Assembly: GCA_023411035.1 (NCBI GenBank) | Contig: JAEYPE010000019.1 | Span: 1 to 40,101 of the forward strand | Source of the DNA: Pseudomonadota bacterium | Lineage (GTDB): Bacteria > Pseudomonadota > Alphaproteobacteria > Azospirillales > Azospirillaceae | Direction of reading: 5' to 3' | Length of the DNA: 40,101 nt | In this document: positions 1 to 9,913 of the stretch, piece by piece | Position numbering within the stretch: the first letter of the stretch is position 1 | Layout of the letters: every line of letters begins with the position of its first letter | The notes under the pieces: model-generated | What the model saw: only the letters and a program-made list of their open reading frames with translations | What the model was told of the DNA's origin: nothing | Databases searched by the model: none | Program-made: the position numbers and the translations under genes

Positions 1-2
1 GC

Positions 3-1007
3 CTGAAGGACCCCAGCCCGCTGACGCTGGCCGCCCTGCGCGCGCTTCAGGCCGGGTTGCCGCCCGACGTGCTGGCGCTGACCGATCCGGCGCGTCTGGC
101 CGCCGTGGCGACCAACGGAGCCGTCGACCCGGCGACCCGCGTGACCGCGGCGGAGCGCGCCGCCGTCGCCCTGTTCCTCGACGCCCGGCGGCTGGAGGAG
201 GCGTACCGCGCCGCCCCGGCCAAGGGAGAGGAGCTTCTGCGGCTGAAGGACGCCGCGGCACGCGACCGCACCGCCCGCACCCGTGCGCTGGTGCAGCAGG
301 CCATGCTCGGCGCCATGAACGGCGCGCGGCGGGCGGAACTGGCCGGGTTGGCGCTGGAGCTTCTCGACCCGCCGATGCTCGCCGGGCCGGCGGGGGCGGC
401 GGTCGCCAACATGCTCGACACATTGCCGCCGACTCCGGACGCCGCCGCGCTGGCCCCCGCCGCCGCGCGGCTCTATTTCGCGCTGGGCCGGGCCGACAAG
501 GGCAAGCGCTGGCACGACCTCGCCCTGCGCAGCCTTCCCACGGCGGAGGTGGCGCGGCTGTGGCCGCTGGCCGTCATCGCGCTGGGGCCGCCGCCGGGCG
601 GCGGGGCGCTCGGCCTTGCCGGCTGGCTGGACGAATCGTTGCGCGGCGCCGGGCCGGAGGGCCGCGCCCGCGTGGCCGGGCAACTGGCGCTGCTCCAGGC
701 GGTGGGCGTCGCCGTGCCGGAAGAGGCGTGGCGCAAGACCGCCGACCCCGAAGACGATGCCCCCGCAGCCGCGGATTCCCGTCCTCCCACGGCGGACCCC
801 GCCCTGTGGCAGCGGCTGGCCGAGGCCGCCGCCGCCGGGCGCGTGGGCGAAACGGTGCTGGCGTCCCTGCTGCTGCTCGGCAATGCCGGGCCGGTGGGCG
901 CACCGCCCCCGGTGGTGGCGCGGGTGGTGGCGGCCTTGCGCGCCGTGGGGCTGGACGCGGACGCCCGCGCCATCGCCCGTGAAGCCGCCGCGGCCCTGGC
1001 CGGATGA
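3..1007 (+). CDS. Conserved hypothetical helical protein (5' end outside window)
   Basis: The frame is open from the first bases of the window, so the true start lies upstream and at least 334 residues are visible. The product is very rich in Ala, Leu, Arg and Pro, with repeated amphipathic helical stretches resembling a TPR or alpha-solenoid protein, but I can assign no family motif. No membrane segment is seen in the visible part. Its TGA stop overlaps the ATG of xerD (ATGA), which implies one transcript and translational coupling. That links it to XerD by position only. Function unknown. Confidence 0.75.
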   Translation: MKDPSPLTLAALRALQAGLPPDVLALTDPARLAAVATNGAVDPATRVTAAERAAVALFLDARRLEEAYRAAPAKGEELLRLKDAAARDRTARTRALVQQAMLGAMNGARRAELAGLALELLDPPMLAGPAGAAVANMLDTLPPTPDAAALAPAAARLYFALGRADKGKRWHDLALRSLPTAEVARLWPLAVIALGPPPGGGALGLAGWLDESLRGAGPEGRARVAGQLALLQAVGVAVPEEAWRKTADPEDDAPAAADSRPPTADPALWQRLAEAAAAGRVGETVLASLLLLGNAGPVGAPPPVVARVVAALRAVGLDADARAIAREAAAALAG

Positions 1008-2035
1008 GTCCCATGCCCAAAACAACCCCGCCCAATGCCCTGCCGAAAGCCCAGCCGAAGCGGCGCGGGCGCCCCTGCAAACCGCGCCCGGTCGCGGCAT
1101 CGCCCCATGTGGACGCCTTCCTGGACATGCTGACGGCGGAGCGCGGCGCCGCGCTCAACACCCGCATGGCCTATGAGCGCGACCTCGCCGACCTCGCCCT
1201 GTGGTTGGCCCAGCGAGGGCAGCCGCTGGAGAAGGCCGGCACGGAGGACCTGCGCGCCTATCTCGCCTTCCAGTATGTGGAGGGCGGGCAGAAGCCGGCG
1301 CCGCGCACGGTGGCCCGCCGCCTGTCGGCGATGCGCCAGTTCTACCGCTTTCTGGTTTCGGAGGGCCGGCGGCAGGAGGACCCCGCCTCGGCGCTCGACA
1401 GCCCCAAGCAGGGCCGCCCGCTGCCCAAGATCCTGACGGTGGAGGAGGTCACCCGCATGATCGACTCCGCCCAGACCCGCGGCGGGCCGGAAGGGCTGCG
1501 GCTGGTCGCGCTGCTGGAGGTGCTCTACGCCACCGGCCTGCGCGTGTCGGAACTCGTCGGCCTGCCCATGGCGGCCATCCTGCGCGACGGGCGCGGGCTG
1601 ATCGTGCGCGGCAAGGGCGGGAAGGAACGCATGGTGCCGCTGTCCGAACCGGCCTCCGCCGCGCTGGCCGCTTATCTGCCCTGGCGGACCCACTTCATCC
1701 TGGCGGGGCGGGAGAACGGGCCGGTGGCCTTCCTCTTCCCCTCCCGCATCTCCACCAACGGGCACCTGACGCGCCAGCGATTCGCGCAATTGCTGAAGGA
1801 ACTGGCCATCGAGTCGAACATCGACCCGGAGAAGGTCAGCCCCCACGTTCTGCGCCACGCCTTCGCCACCCACCTGCTGGACCGCGGGGCGGACCTGCGG
1901 TCGGTCCAGAAGATGCTGGGCCACGCCGACATCGCCACCACCCAGATCTACACCCATGTGGTGTCGGAGCGGCTGAAGCAGGTCGTGCACGAGCATCACC
2001 CGCTGGCCCGGCGTAAAACCGTTCGTACGCAATAG
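1004..2035 (+). CDS. xerD: Site-specific tyrosine recombinase XerD
   Basis: Chromosome-dimer-resolving tyrosine recombinase, expected to act with XerC at dif under FtsK control. The catalytic set is complete: Arg180 in ATGLRVSEL, Lys204 in GKGGKER, His281 and Arg284 in HVLRHAF, His307 in LGHADIA and the nucleophile Tyr316 in QIYTHV. The core-binding SAM-like domain occupies about residues 35-125. The linker with DSPKQGRPLPK resembles XerD more than XerC. At 343 residues it is longer than the usual 300 or so; the excess is a basic, proline-rich N-terminal tail with an RRGRPCKPRP stretch (see findings). The start overlaps the upstream stop by ATGA; a second ATG lies at 1013. Confidence 0.93.
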   Translation: MSPMPKTTPPNALPKAQPKRRGRPCKPRPVAASPHVDAFLDMLTAERGAALNTRMAYERDLADLALWLAQRGQPLEKAGTEDLRAYLAFQYVEGGQKPAPRTVARRLSAMRQFYRFLVSEGRRQEDPASALDSPKQGRPLPKILTVEEVTRMIDSAQTRGGPEGLRLVALLEVLYATGLRVSELVGLPMAAILRDGRGLIVRGKGGKERMVPLSEPASAALAAYLPWRTHFILAGRENGPVAFLFPSRISTNGHLTRQRFAQLLKELAIESNIDPEKVSPHVLRHAFATHLLDRGADLRSVQKMLGHADIATTQIYTHVVSERLKQVVHEHHPLARRKTVRTQ

Positions 2036-2082
2036 TGTTGCGCTCGGGCGCCGCCCCTCTTTCGAAAAATGCCAATCCGGCT

Positions 2083-2110
2083 TTGGCGGGTCCAGCCGCT
2101 GTGGTATAGC
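2083..2110 (+). promoter_or_regulatory. Possible sigma70-type promoter for malate synthase
   Basis: TTGGCG at 2083-2088 and TATAGC at 2105-2110 are separated by 16 bases, in the 141-base gap between xerD and the malate synthase gene. The match is moderate and the leader would be about 60 bases. It is offered only as the best candidate in this gap. Confidence 0.3.
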
Positions 2111-2176
2111 CCTTGTTTCAATGGGGTTGGACGGCGGCTGCGCCGTACCGACGCGCGACGATCAGGGGGGAACCGC

Positions 2177-3781
<1,605 letters not shown>

Positions 3782-3798
3782 GGGCGAGTCTTCGCACT

Positions 3799-3834
3799 CC
3801 GATCCTCTCGCCCGTCTCGGGGTGAGGGGATCGG
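3799..3834. terminator. Hairpin after malate synthase (terminator or REP-like repeat)
   Basis: CCGATCC at 3799-3805 pairs with GGATCGG at 3828-3834, and the inner bases continue the stem with a few G-T pairs to about 15 pairs around a 6-base loop. There is no T run after it on the plus strand, so it is either a weak terminator or a member of the GGGGTGAGGG-type intergenic repeats seen elsewhere in this window. Confidence 0.5.
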
Positions 3835-3977
3835 CGGTGATCGTCGCCGGTGTGCTTCCGGTCGGTTTTGGCCGGCGTTTCTCGCGATAAGCTGTGGCAT
3901 CGCCGCGGCGCACCGTGGTACCAAGGCCGGTCCGCGACGTCCGCGTCCTATCTTATTCGGTCCGTGATCCTTCCGGC

Positions 3978-4934
3978 ATGCAAACCTTTCTGGAATTCGA
4001 AAAGCCGATCGCCGAGCTTGAAGCCAAGATCGAGGAACTGCGCCACCTGACCAACGCCGGCGACATCAACATCGCCGACGAGGTCACGAAGCTGCAGACC
4101 AAGGTCGACAAGCTCCTCCGGCAGACCTACGCGAAGCTCACCCCGGCGCAGAAGGTGCAGGTGGCCCGCCACCCGAACCGTCCGCATTGCCTGGACTATG
4201 TGAAGGGGCTGATCGACGACTTCACGCCGCTGGCCGGCGACCGCGGCTTTGCCGAAGACCGCGCGGTCATCGGCGGGCTGGGCCGCTTCCGCGGCCGTTC
4301 GGTCGTGGTGATCGGGCAGGAGAAGGGGCACGACACCGAATCGCGCGTGCGCCACAACTTCGGCATGGCCAAGCCCGAGGGCTACCGCAAGGCCCAGCGC
4401 CTGATGGACCTCGCCGACCGGTTCAAGCTGCCGGTCGTCTCGCTGGTCGATACCGCCGGCGCCTTCCCCGGCGTCCAGGCGGAGGAGCGCGGGCAGGCCG
4501 AGGCCATCGCCAAGAGCATCGAGCGCTGCCTGCGCCTGACCGTGCCCATGGTGGCCGCGGTGATCGGTGAGGGCGGGTCCGGCGGCGCCATCGCCATCGC
4601 GACCGCCGACCGGGTGCTGATGCTGGAGCACGCCATCTACTCCGTCATCTCGCCGGAGGGCTGCGCGTCGATCCTGTGGCGCAACCCCGACATGGCGGGG
4701 GAGGCCGCCATCGCGCTGCGCCTCATCAGCCACGACCTGAAGGAACTCGGCGTCATCGACCGGGTGGTCGGCGAGCCCATCGGCGGCGCCCACCGCGACC
4801 CGGCGGAGACCATCAAGGCGCTGGGCGACGCCATCGAGGAGTCGCTGGGCGATCTGGACGGGATGGACGGCGACGCGATCCGCGCCCAGCGCCGCCAGAA
4901 GTTCCTCGACATGGGCCAGAAGGGCCTGGGGTAA
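3978..4934 (+). CDS. accA: Acetyl-CoA carboxylase carboxyltransferase subunit alpha
   Basis: Alpha half of the carboxyltransferase that moves CO2 from biotin to acetyl-CoA, the first committed step of fatty acid synthesis; its partner AccD is not in the window. The 318-residue product aligns end to end with the family: an N-terminal MQTFLEFEKPIAELEAKIEE helix, GQEKGHDTESRVRHNFGMA, and the oxyanion-type GEGGSGGAIAIATADR followed by MLEHAIYSVISPEGCASILW. The ATG at 3978 matches the standard N-terminus although no clear Shine-Dalgarno sequence precedes it. Earlier in-frame starts would add about 28 unconserved residues. MAPEG follows 7 bases later and is probably cotranscribed. Confidence 0.96.
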   Translation: MQTFLEFEKPIAELEAKIEELRHLTNAGDINIADEVTKLQTKVDKLLRQTYAKLTPAQKVQVARHPNRPHCLDYVKGLIDDFTPLAGDRGFAEDRAVIGGLGRFRGRSVVVIGQEKGHDTESRVRHNFGMAKPEGYRKAQRLMDLADRFKLPVVSLVDTAGAFPGVQAEERGQAEAIAKSIERCLRLTVPMVAAVIGEGGSGGAIAIATADRVLMLEHAIYSVISPEGCASILWRNPDMAGEAAIALRLISHDLKELGVIDRVVGEPIGGAHRDPAETIKALGDAIEESLGDLDGMDGDAIRAQRRQKFLDMGQKGLG

Positions 4935-4941
4935 GGCGCCC

Positions 4942-5475
4942 ATGGCCGCCGCCGCACCGAAGACCCGTCTTCTGCGTCTGGCGGCCATCGTCAACCTCTC
5001 CGCGACGGCGGCGGCGCTGCTGGCCTTGTGGCTGCTCCCTCCGCTGTTCGCGCCCCCGCCCGGCATCGCCGATCCGGGCGCGCGCATGGCCTTCTGGGGG
5101 TGGCTGGCCCTGTGGCCGGCGCTGGTGCTGTTCCTGACGGTGGGCGGGGTGCTGGTCGCCCGCGCCCGTTCCGTCGCCCTGAATCCCATCGACGATCCCG
5201 AGTCGCGCTTCTACCGGGTCAGCCAGCGCGTGCTGACCAACACGGTGGAGCAGACGCTGATCTTCCTGCCCGCCCTGGCTGCGCTGGTGGCGATGATGCC
5301 GCTGCCCGACCTGGGATTCGCCCGGCTGGCGGTCGCGCTGTTCGTGCTGGGCCGCCTGCTGTTCTGGGCGGGCTACCTGATCCACCCCTATGTGCGGGCG
5401 CCGGGCATGGCGGTCACGCTGACCGTCAATGCGGTGGTGCTGATCCGGGCGCTGGCGCTCGCCATCGCCGGATGA
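4942..5475 (+). CDS. MAPEG-family integral membrane protein
   Basis: Small integral membrane protein of the MAPEG superfamily (membrane-associated proteins in eicosanoid and glutathione metabolism). It has 177 residues and about four hydrophobic segments (near 10-32, 50-72, 104-125 and 130-175). The NPIDDPESRFYRVSQRVLTNTVEQTLIFLPAL stretch, given here as its parts NPIDDPESRFYRVSQR and VLTNTVEQTLIFL, carries the family pattern of a polar loop then an Asn/Thr/Glu-rich helix. Bacterial members are mostly uncharacterised; glutathione transferase or peroxidase activity cannot be read from sequence. A GGGGTAAGG ribosome-binding sequence sits inside the end of accA. It ends 9 bases before the convergent CorA-type gene. 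Confidence 0.8.
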   Translation: MAAAAPKTRLLRLAAIVNLSATAAALLALWLLPPLFAPPPGIADPGARMAFWGWLALWPALVLFLTVGGVLVARARSVALNPIDDPESRFYRVSQRVLTNTVEQTLIFLPALAALVAMMPLPDLGFARLAVALFVLGRLLFWAGYLIHPYVRAPGMAVTLTVNAVVLIRALALAIAG

Positions 5476-5484
5476 TGCGGTCGG

Positions 5485-6468
5485 CTACAGCCAGCGCCGC
5501 CGTTTGAAGAAGATCATTGGCACCGCCGCCGACAGGATCATCAGCATCACCGCCAGCGGATAGCCGAATGCCCAATTCTTTTCCGGCATATCCAGGAAAT
5601 TCATGCCATAGACGCTGGCGACGAGGGTCGGCGGGAACAGGGTGACCGTCAGGATCGAGACGATCTTCACGATCTCGTTCTGCTCCACGTTGATGCGGCC
5701 CAGCGTGGTGTCCAGCAGCAGGCTGACCTTTCCCGACAGGAAGCGGGCGTATTCGCCGAGCCCCGTCACGTCCTGCAACGCCGCGCGCGCCCAGCGCCGG
5801 GTCCGCTTGGCCGGGGTCCAGCCCTCGCCGCGGGCCAGGAAGGTGAGCATGCGGTTGAGCGTGGACAGGCTTACATGCGCCTTGCCCACCAGATGGCCGG
5901 TGTGGCCGATGCGCTTCAGCGTGCGGGCGTCGTTCCGCCGCTCCCCCTTGATCGGCAGGGCGCGCCCACGGAAGGCCCTGCTGCCCATGGTGTCCAGCTC
6001 CAGCCCGACGCGGCGCAGAACGGCGGCGGTGCGTTCCACCACCCCGTCCAGTAGGGCGGCCAGAACGGCTTCCCCCGTGACCTCCGCCCCGCCGTCGCGG
6101 GTCACGCGGCGGCGGAAGGCCAGGAAGGGCTGCGGATCGGCGGGGTGAATGGTGACGAGCCGCCCGCCGGCCAGAACGAAGCTGACCGGGACGATCCGCG
6201 GCTGGTCGGTGTCGGCCCAGACCAGGACGAGCGCGGTCATGTGCACGGCGCCGGGGGTGATGCGCAGGCGGCTCGATTCCTCGATTTCCGCCATCTGCTC
6301 CCGCGTCGGCAGCTTGACGCCCATCAGCGCCTCGGCGCGGGCCAGTTCCTCCGGGGTGGGGTTTTGGAGGTCGAGCCAGACGGTCTCGGGGGGCACCGGG
6401 GAGGACAGGTCCTCGGCCTCCCTGGCCCAGCGCAACCGGCCTCCGTCATTGGCGAAGACGTGCAGCAT
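5485..6468 (-). CDS. CorA-family divalent cation transporter
   Basis: Inner-membrane metal ion transporter of the CorA/ZntB superfamily. The 327-residue protein has a large soluble N-terminal domain and two transmembrane helices at the C-terminus. The first helix ends in the YGMNF signature (ASVYGMNFLDMPE), the GMN selectivity motif. The second (about 300-320) is followed by a basic KRRRWL tail. The loop after GMN is MPEKNW, close to CorA, but substrate (Mg, Co, Ni or Zn) cannot be fixed from this. A GGAGG ribosome-binding sequence precedes the ATG by 8 bases. No long leader is available for a metal riboswitch because only 48 bases separate it from the next gene upstream. Confidence 0.9.
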   Translation of the reverse strand: MLHVFANDGGRLRWAREAEDLSSPVPPETVWLDLQNPTPEELARAEALMGVKLPTREQMAEIEESSRLRITPGAVHMTALVLVWADTDQPRIVPVSFVLAGGRLVTIHPADPQPFLAFRRRVTRDGGAEVTGEAVLAALLDGVVERTAAVLRRVGLELDTMGSRAFRGRALPIKGERRNDARTLKRIGHTGHLVGKAHVSLSTLNRMLTFLARGEGWTPAKRTRRWARAALQDVTGLGEYARFLSGKVSLLLDTTLGRINVEQNEIVKIVSILTVTLFPPTLVASVYGMNFLDMPEKNWAFGYPLAVMLMILSAAVPMIFFKRRRWL

Positions 6469-6516
6469 GGCGGCGGCCTCCGTCGTGGTGGGGAGGGGGT
6501 GGCGCGGCGGGTGGGA

Positions 6517-6822
6517 TCAGGTCAGGCGGCCGAAACGGCGGGGCTTGCGCGGCTGGGGCGGTTCGGCACGTCCGCTTCCGTCATCCGTTTCCGGCAGATC
6601 GAGCGGCGCGCCGTCCTTGCGCAGCGCGTCCTCCAGCTTGCGCCGGAAGGCGCCGCCGTCGTCCTTGGACTCCAGGAAATGGCCGACGGCTTCCTTCGCG
6701 GAGTCGCGGTCGTAGGGGACCTTGCCGAAGACCGACAGCTTGGCACGCTCCAGCAGCTTCGGGTCCATCCGCTCGCGGATGGCCTTCATCTGGCGGAGCA
6801 GGTCCTTGCGCGCGTCGGACAT
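6517..6822 (-). CDS. Small conserved hypothetical protein
   Basis: 101 residues, hydrophilic and highly charged, with a helical N-terminal part (MSDARKDLLRQMKAIRERM) and a disordered, Pro/Arg-rich tail ending in PRKPRRFGRLT. No membrane segment or known motif is seen. An AAGGGGA ribosome-binding sequence lies just before the ATG. It sits 25 bases after argB on the same strand and is probably cotranscribed with it. Function unknown; it looks like a small cytosolic accessory protein. Confidence 0.7.
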   Translation of the reverse strand: MSDARKDLLRQMKAIRERMDPKLLERAKLSVFGKVPYDRDSAKEAVGHFLESKDDGGAFRRKLEDALRKDGAPLDLPETDDGSGRAEPPQPRKPRRFGRLT

Positions 6823-6847
6823 GGCGGTCCCCTTCGCTTCCCCGTGG

Positions 6848-7777
6848 TCAGTCGCGGCCGATCAGCGTGCCGGCCCCGCCCTCGGTGAAGATCTCCAGAA
6901 GCAGGGCGTGCGGCACCCGGCCATCCAGGATGACGGCGGCGTCCACGCCCTGTTCCACGGCGTCGATGCAGGTTTCGATCTTCGGGATCATGCCGCCGGT
7001 GGCGGTGCCGTCGGCGATGGCGGCGCGCGCCTGCTCCAGCGACATGCGCGGCACCAGTTCCTTGTCCTTGTCCAGAACGCCGGCCACGTCGGTCAGCAGG
7101 AAGAAGCGGGTGGCGCCCAGCGCCGAGGCGACGGCGCCCGCCGCGGTGTCGGCGTTGATGTTGTAGGTGTCGCCGTTGCGGTCGAAGCCGATGGGGGCGA
7201 TGACCGGGATGATGTCCGACTGGGCCAGCGACGTGATGATCTGCGGATTCACCTGATAGGGCTCGCCCACGAAGCCGAGGTCCAGCACCTTTTCGATGTT
7301 GCTGTCCGGATCGCGCTGGGTGCGGCGCAGCTTGCGCGCGGTGATCAGGCTGCCGTCCTTGCCCGACAGGCCGACCGCACGGCCGCCCGCGTTGTTGATG
7401 GCGGCGACGATCTGCTTGTTGATGGAGCCGGCCAGCACCATCTCCACGACCTCGACCGTCTCCTTGTCGGTGACGCGCAGGCCGTCGATGAAGCTGGACT
7501 TGATGGCCAGCCGCTGGAGCATCTGCCCGATCTGCGGGCCGCCGCCGTGCACGACCACGGGGTTGATGCCCACCTGCTTCAGCAGGACGATGTCGCGGGC
7601 GAACATCTCCGCCAGGCTGTCGTCACCCATGGCGTGACCGCCATACTTGATGACGAAGGTGCGCCCGGCGTAGCGGCGCATGTAGGGCAGGGCTTCGGAC
7701 AGGGTGCGGGCCTTGGCGAGCCACTCGTCGCGGGTCGTGTTCTGCACGGGATGGAGCCGTTCGTCGGGGTGGGCCAA
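6848..7777 (-). CDS. argB: Acetylglutamate kinase
   Basis: Phosphorylates N-acetyl-L-glutamate, the second step of arginine synthesis. Family features are clear: TFVIKYGGHAMGD near residues 40-52 (phosphate-binding Lys and Gly-Gly), VVVHGGGPQIGQML, the NINADTAAGAVASALGA nucleotide-binding stretch and the C-terminal GAGTLIGRD. At 309 residues it has the extended N-terminus usual in arginine-sensitive enzymes. The chosen start is TTG at 7777; no ATG lies before the conserved region and no strong ribosome-binding site marks the start, so the true N-terminus could be a few residues later (GTG at residue 11). The family usually follows engB in alphaproteobacteria; here an antiporter gene lies between them. 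Confidence 0.95.
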   Translation of the reverse strand: MAHPDERLHPVQNTTRDEWLAKARTLSEALPYMRRYAGRTFVIKYGGHAMGDDSLAEMFARDIVLLKQVGINPVVVHGGGPQIGQMLQRLAIKSSFIDGLRVTDKETVEVVEMVLAGSINKQIVAAINNAGGRAVGLSGKDGSLITARKLRRTQRDPDSNIEKVLDLGFVGEPYQVNPQIITSLAQSDIIPVIAPIGFDRNGDTYNINADTAAGAVASALGATRFFLLTDVAGVLDKDKELVPRMSLEQARAAIADGTATGGMIPKIETCIDAVEQGVDAAVILDGRVPHALLLEIFTEGGAGTLIGRD

Positions 7778-7835
7778 TCGGGTGGAATCCGCCGACTCTT
7801 TAACGGAAAGCGCCGGGGGTGCCTAGGGGGCTTTT

Positions 7836-9098
7836 TCAAGCGGGCCGCGCACCGGCCCTTCCCGCCATCCGCCCGGCCAGCAGGGTCATCGGCTGGGTCA
7901 GCGCGGTGACCGCCACGGCCATCAGCACCATGGCGGAGAAGCAGGCGTCCGACAGCACGCCCGCTTCCAGCAGGATGGTCAGGACGATCACCTCCATCAG
8001 CCCCTTGCACGACATCAGCGTGCCGAGCCGCCAGGAATCGGCCGCACTTTCGCCCGACAGCCGGGCGGGCAGGGCGGTGCCCAGAACCTTGCCGGCGATG
8101 GTCGCCACCGTCGCCAGAGCGAAGACCCACCACTGGGCCGAGGCGGCGAGGTCCAGATCGACCTTCAGCCCGGTCAGGGTGAAGAAGAAGGGCAGCAGGA
8201 TCAGCGTGGCGAAATGCTCCAGCCGGTCCAGGATGGCCGCCGCCAGCCGCCGCGGCATGACGGTGCCGGCCACGAAGGCGCCCAGGATGTAGTGAAGCCC
8301 GATCAGCTCCGTCACCGCGGCGGAGCCCAGCAGGGCGGCGCAGGTGACCACCACCACCATGTCGCCGACCTCGCCGTCCGGGGCGATGCGGTTCATCAGC
8401 CGGGTCAGCAGGGGACGCGCGAACAGCTCCGTCGCGGCCAGATAGGCGAAGCCGAGGACGGCGATCTGCGCCACCCCGGCGAATCCGCCGCCGCTCCCCG
8501 CCGCCAAGGCCAGCACGGCGGTGATGAGAATCCACAACAGCGCGTCGTTGACCGCCGCATAGCCCAGCGCCAGCCGCCCGACCCGCTCCCCGATCAGCCC
8601 CATCTCGCGCAGGATGGCGCCCAGCACCGGCAGGGCCGTCACGCCGATGCAGATGCCGAAGCCCGCGGCGAACAGCAGCGGGTCGGCCTTCGGCCCGGCC
8701 ATCTCCGGGAAGGCGCCCGCGATCCACCAGCCGAGCGCCCCGCCGATCACGGTCGGCACCATCATGCTGGACAGGCTGATCCCGGCGAAGGCGCACCCGC
8801 GCCCGCGGAACTCCTCCAGATCGAGGTGCAGCCCGGTCAGGAAGGCGAAGAAGACCACGGCCAGAAGCGCCAGCCCGGAGAGCGGCGCCAGCGACCCCTT
8901 GGCGAACAGCGGTTGCCAGATCTCCGGCGCGACAGCCCCGAGGAGCGATGGGCCGAGCGCGATCCCGAACAGGATCTGGATGACCACCATCGGGGCCACA
9001 TGCTTCAGCCCGGACAGCCGCCACAGCAGGAACGGGCCGGCGATCAGCACGATGGCCTGGATGAGGAAGAGCAGGGCCGGGGTCAGCGCGAAGGGCAC
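7836..9098 (-). CDS. CPA2-type cation:proton antiporter
   Basis: Polytopic membrane protein of 420 residues with about 12 hydrophobic segments, matching the Na+/H+ exchanger domain of the monovalent cation:proton antiporter-2 family (KefB, NapA-like). Visible family elements include the early GIALGPSLLG motif, FAAGFGICIGVTALPVLGAI and the C-terminal SCKGLMEVIVLTILLEAG, similar to the conserved region of KefB-type and GerN-type exchangers. There is no C-terminal TrkA-N domain, so K+ gating by NAD or glutathione adducts is unlikely. It starts with GTG 4 bases after the engB stop, so the two are probably translated together. Ion specificity cannot be read from sequence. Confidence 0.87.
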   Translation of the reverse strand: MPFALTPALLFLIQAIVLIAGPFLLWRLSGLKHVAPMVVIQILFGIALGPSLLGAVAPEIWQPLFAKGSLAPLSGLALLAVVFFAFLTGLHLDLEEFRGRGCAFAGISLSSMMVPTVIGGALGWWIAGAFPEMAGPKADPLLFAAGFGICIGVTALPVLGAILREMGLIGERVGRLALGYAAVNDALLWILITAVLALAAGSGGGFAGVAQIAVLGFAYLAATELFARPLLTRLMNRIAPDGEVGDMVVVVTCAALLGSAAVTELIGLHYILGAFVAGTVMPRRLAAAILDRLEHFATLILLPFFFTLTGLKVDLDLAASAQWWVFALATVATIAGKVLGTALPARLSGESAADSWRLGTLMSCKGLMEVIVLTILLEAGVLSDACFSAMVLMAVAVTALTQPMTLLAGRMAGRAGARPA

Positions 9099-9102
9099 CG
9101 GT

Positions 9103-9765
9103 TCATCCCATGCTGGCGAGCTGGGCGAGGCTGGCGCGCAGCTCCGCGATTCCCTGACCCTTTTCGGAGCTGGTGACGTGGATTTCCGGGAATGCGGCGG
9201 GATGCTTCTTCAGGGCCGCCACGGTGCGCTTGCTCACCTCGGCCAGTTCCTGCGACCTCACCTTGTCCGATTTGGTGAGCACGACGACGTAGGGCACCGC
9301 CGCCTGATCGAGCATCGTCATGATCTCTTCGTCGTTTGGCTTCAGCCCGTGGCGCGAATCGACCAGAACCAGCGCCCGGCGCAGCGTGACGCGGCCCCGC
9401 AGGAAGCGCCGCACCATGTCGTTCCAGACTTCGATCTTCTCCTTCGATTCCTTGGCGTAGCCGTAGCCGGGCATGTCCACCAGCTTCAGCCGGTTGCCGA
9501 GGTTGAAGAAGTTGAGCTGCTGGGTGCGGCCCGGCGTGTTGGAGGTGCGGGCCAGCGTCTTGCGCCCGGTCAGCGCATTGACGAGGCTGGACTTGCCGAC
9601 GTTGGAGCGCCCCGCGAAGGCGACCTCCGGCAGGTCGGCCTCCGGCAACTGCTCCGCCGTCTGGGCGCCCCAGATGAAGTCGCATTCCTTGGCGAACAGA
9701 AGCCGCCCCGCTTCCAGGGCCTCCTCGTCGAAACCGGAGATCGGGGAGCTGTTGGACGTGGTCAT
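9103..9765 (-). CDS. engB: Ribosome-biogenesis GTPase EngB (YihA/YsxC)
   Basis: Essential-type small GTPase involved in assembly of the large ribosomal subunit. The 220-residue product shows the ordered G motifs: GRSNVGKSS (G1), the TSNTPGRTQ switch region (G2), DMPGYGYA (G3) and TKSDK (G4). The ATG at 9765 gives the usual short N-terminal extension; the open frame continues 16 codons further upstream without a plausible start signal. It lies downstream of a hairpin terminator behind yidC, so it probably has its own promoter or depends on read-through. The antiporter and argB follow on the same strand. Confidence 0.95.
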   Translation of the reverse strand: MTTSNSSPISGFDEEALEAGRLLFAKECDFIWGAQTAEQLPEADLPEVAFAGRSNVGKSSLVNALTGRKTLARTSNTPGRTQQLNFFNLGNRLKLVDMPGYGYAKESKEKIEVWNDMVRRFLRGRVTLRRALVLVDSRHGLKPNDEEIMTMLDQAAVPYVVVLTKSDKVRSQELAEVSKRTVAALKKHPAAFPEIHVTSSEKGQGIAELRASLAQLASMG

Positions 9766-9819
9766 GGACGGCGCTTTCAAAAACAAAGGGCACGGGTGTC
9801 GGCACCGGCCCAAAACATA

Positions 9820-9861
9820 ACCGCCGGCAAACGCCCGTCAAGAGAGGCGCTTGCCGGCGGT
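9820..9861 (-). terminator. Intrinsic terminator after yidC
   Basis: ACCGCCGGCAA (9820-9830) pairs perfectly with TTGCCGGCGGT (9851-9861). One mismatch follows, then CGCC pairs with GGCG, closing a 10-base loop. Read on the minus strand the hairpin is followed at once by TTATGTTTT, a good U-rich tail. It should end the rpmH-rnpA-yidD-yidC transcript before engB. Confidence 0.75.
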
Positions 9862-9913
9862 CGATGCCCTGAGATCAGGGAGGCCGGTACCGGATATCAG
9901 GCGGGCATGGCCG

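Noticed and set aside
6469..6516. Metal-sensing riboswitch in front of the CorA-type gene
   Set aside because: Only 48 bases are available between the genes and no matching fold is evident.
7579..9024. A second minus-strand frame of 481 codons across the antiporter and argB genes
   Set aside because: It reads the same strand in a different frame, is Arg/Gly/Ala-rich with no hydrophobic pattern, and overlaps two clear genes.
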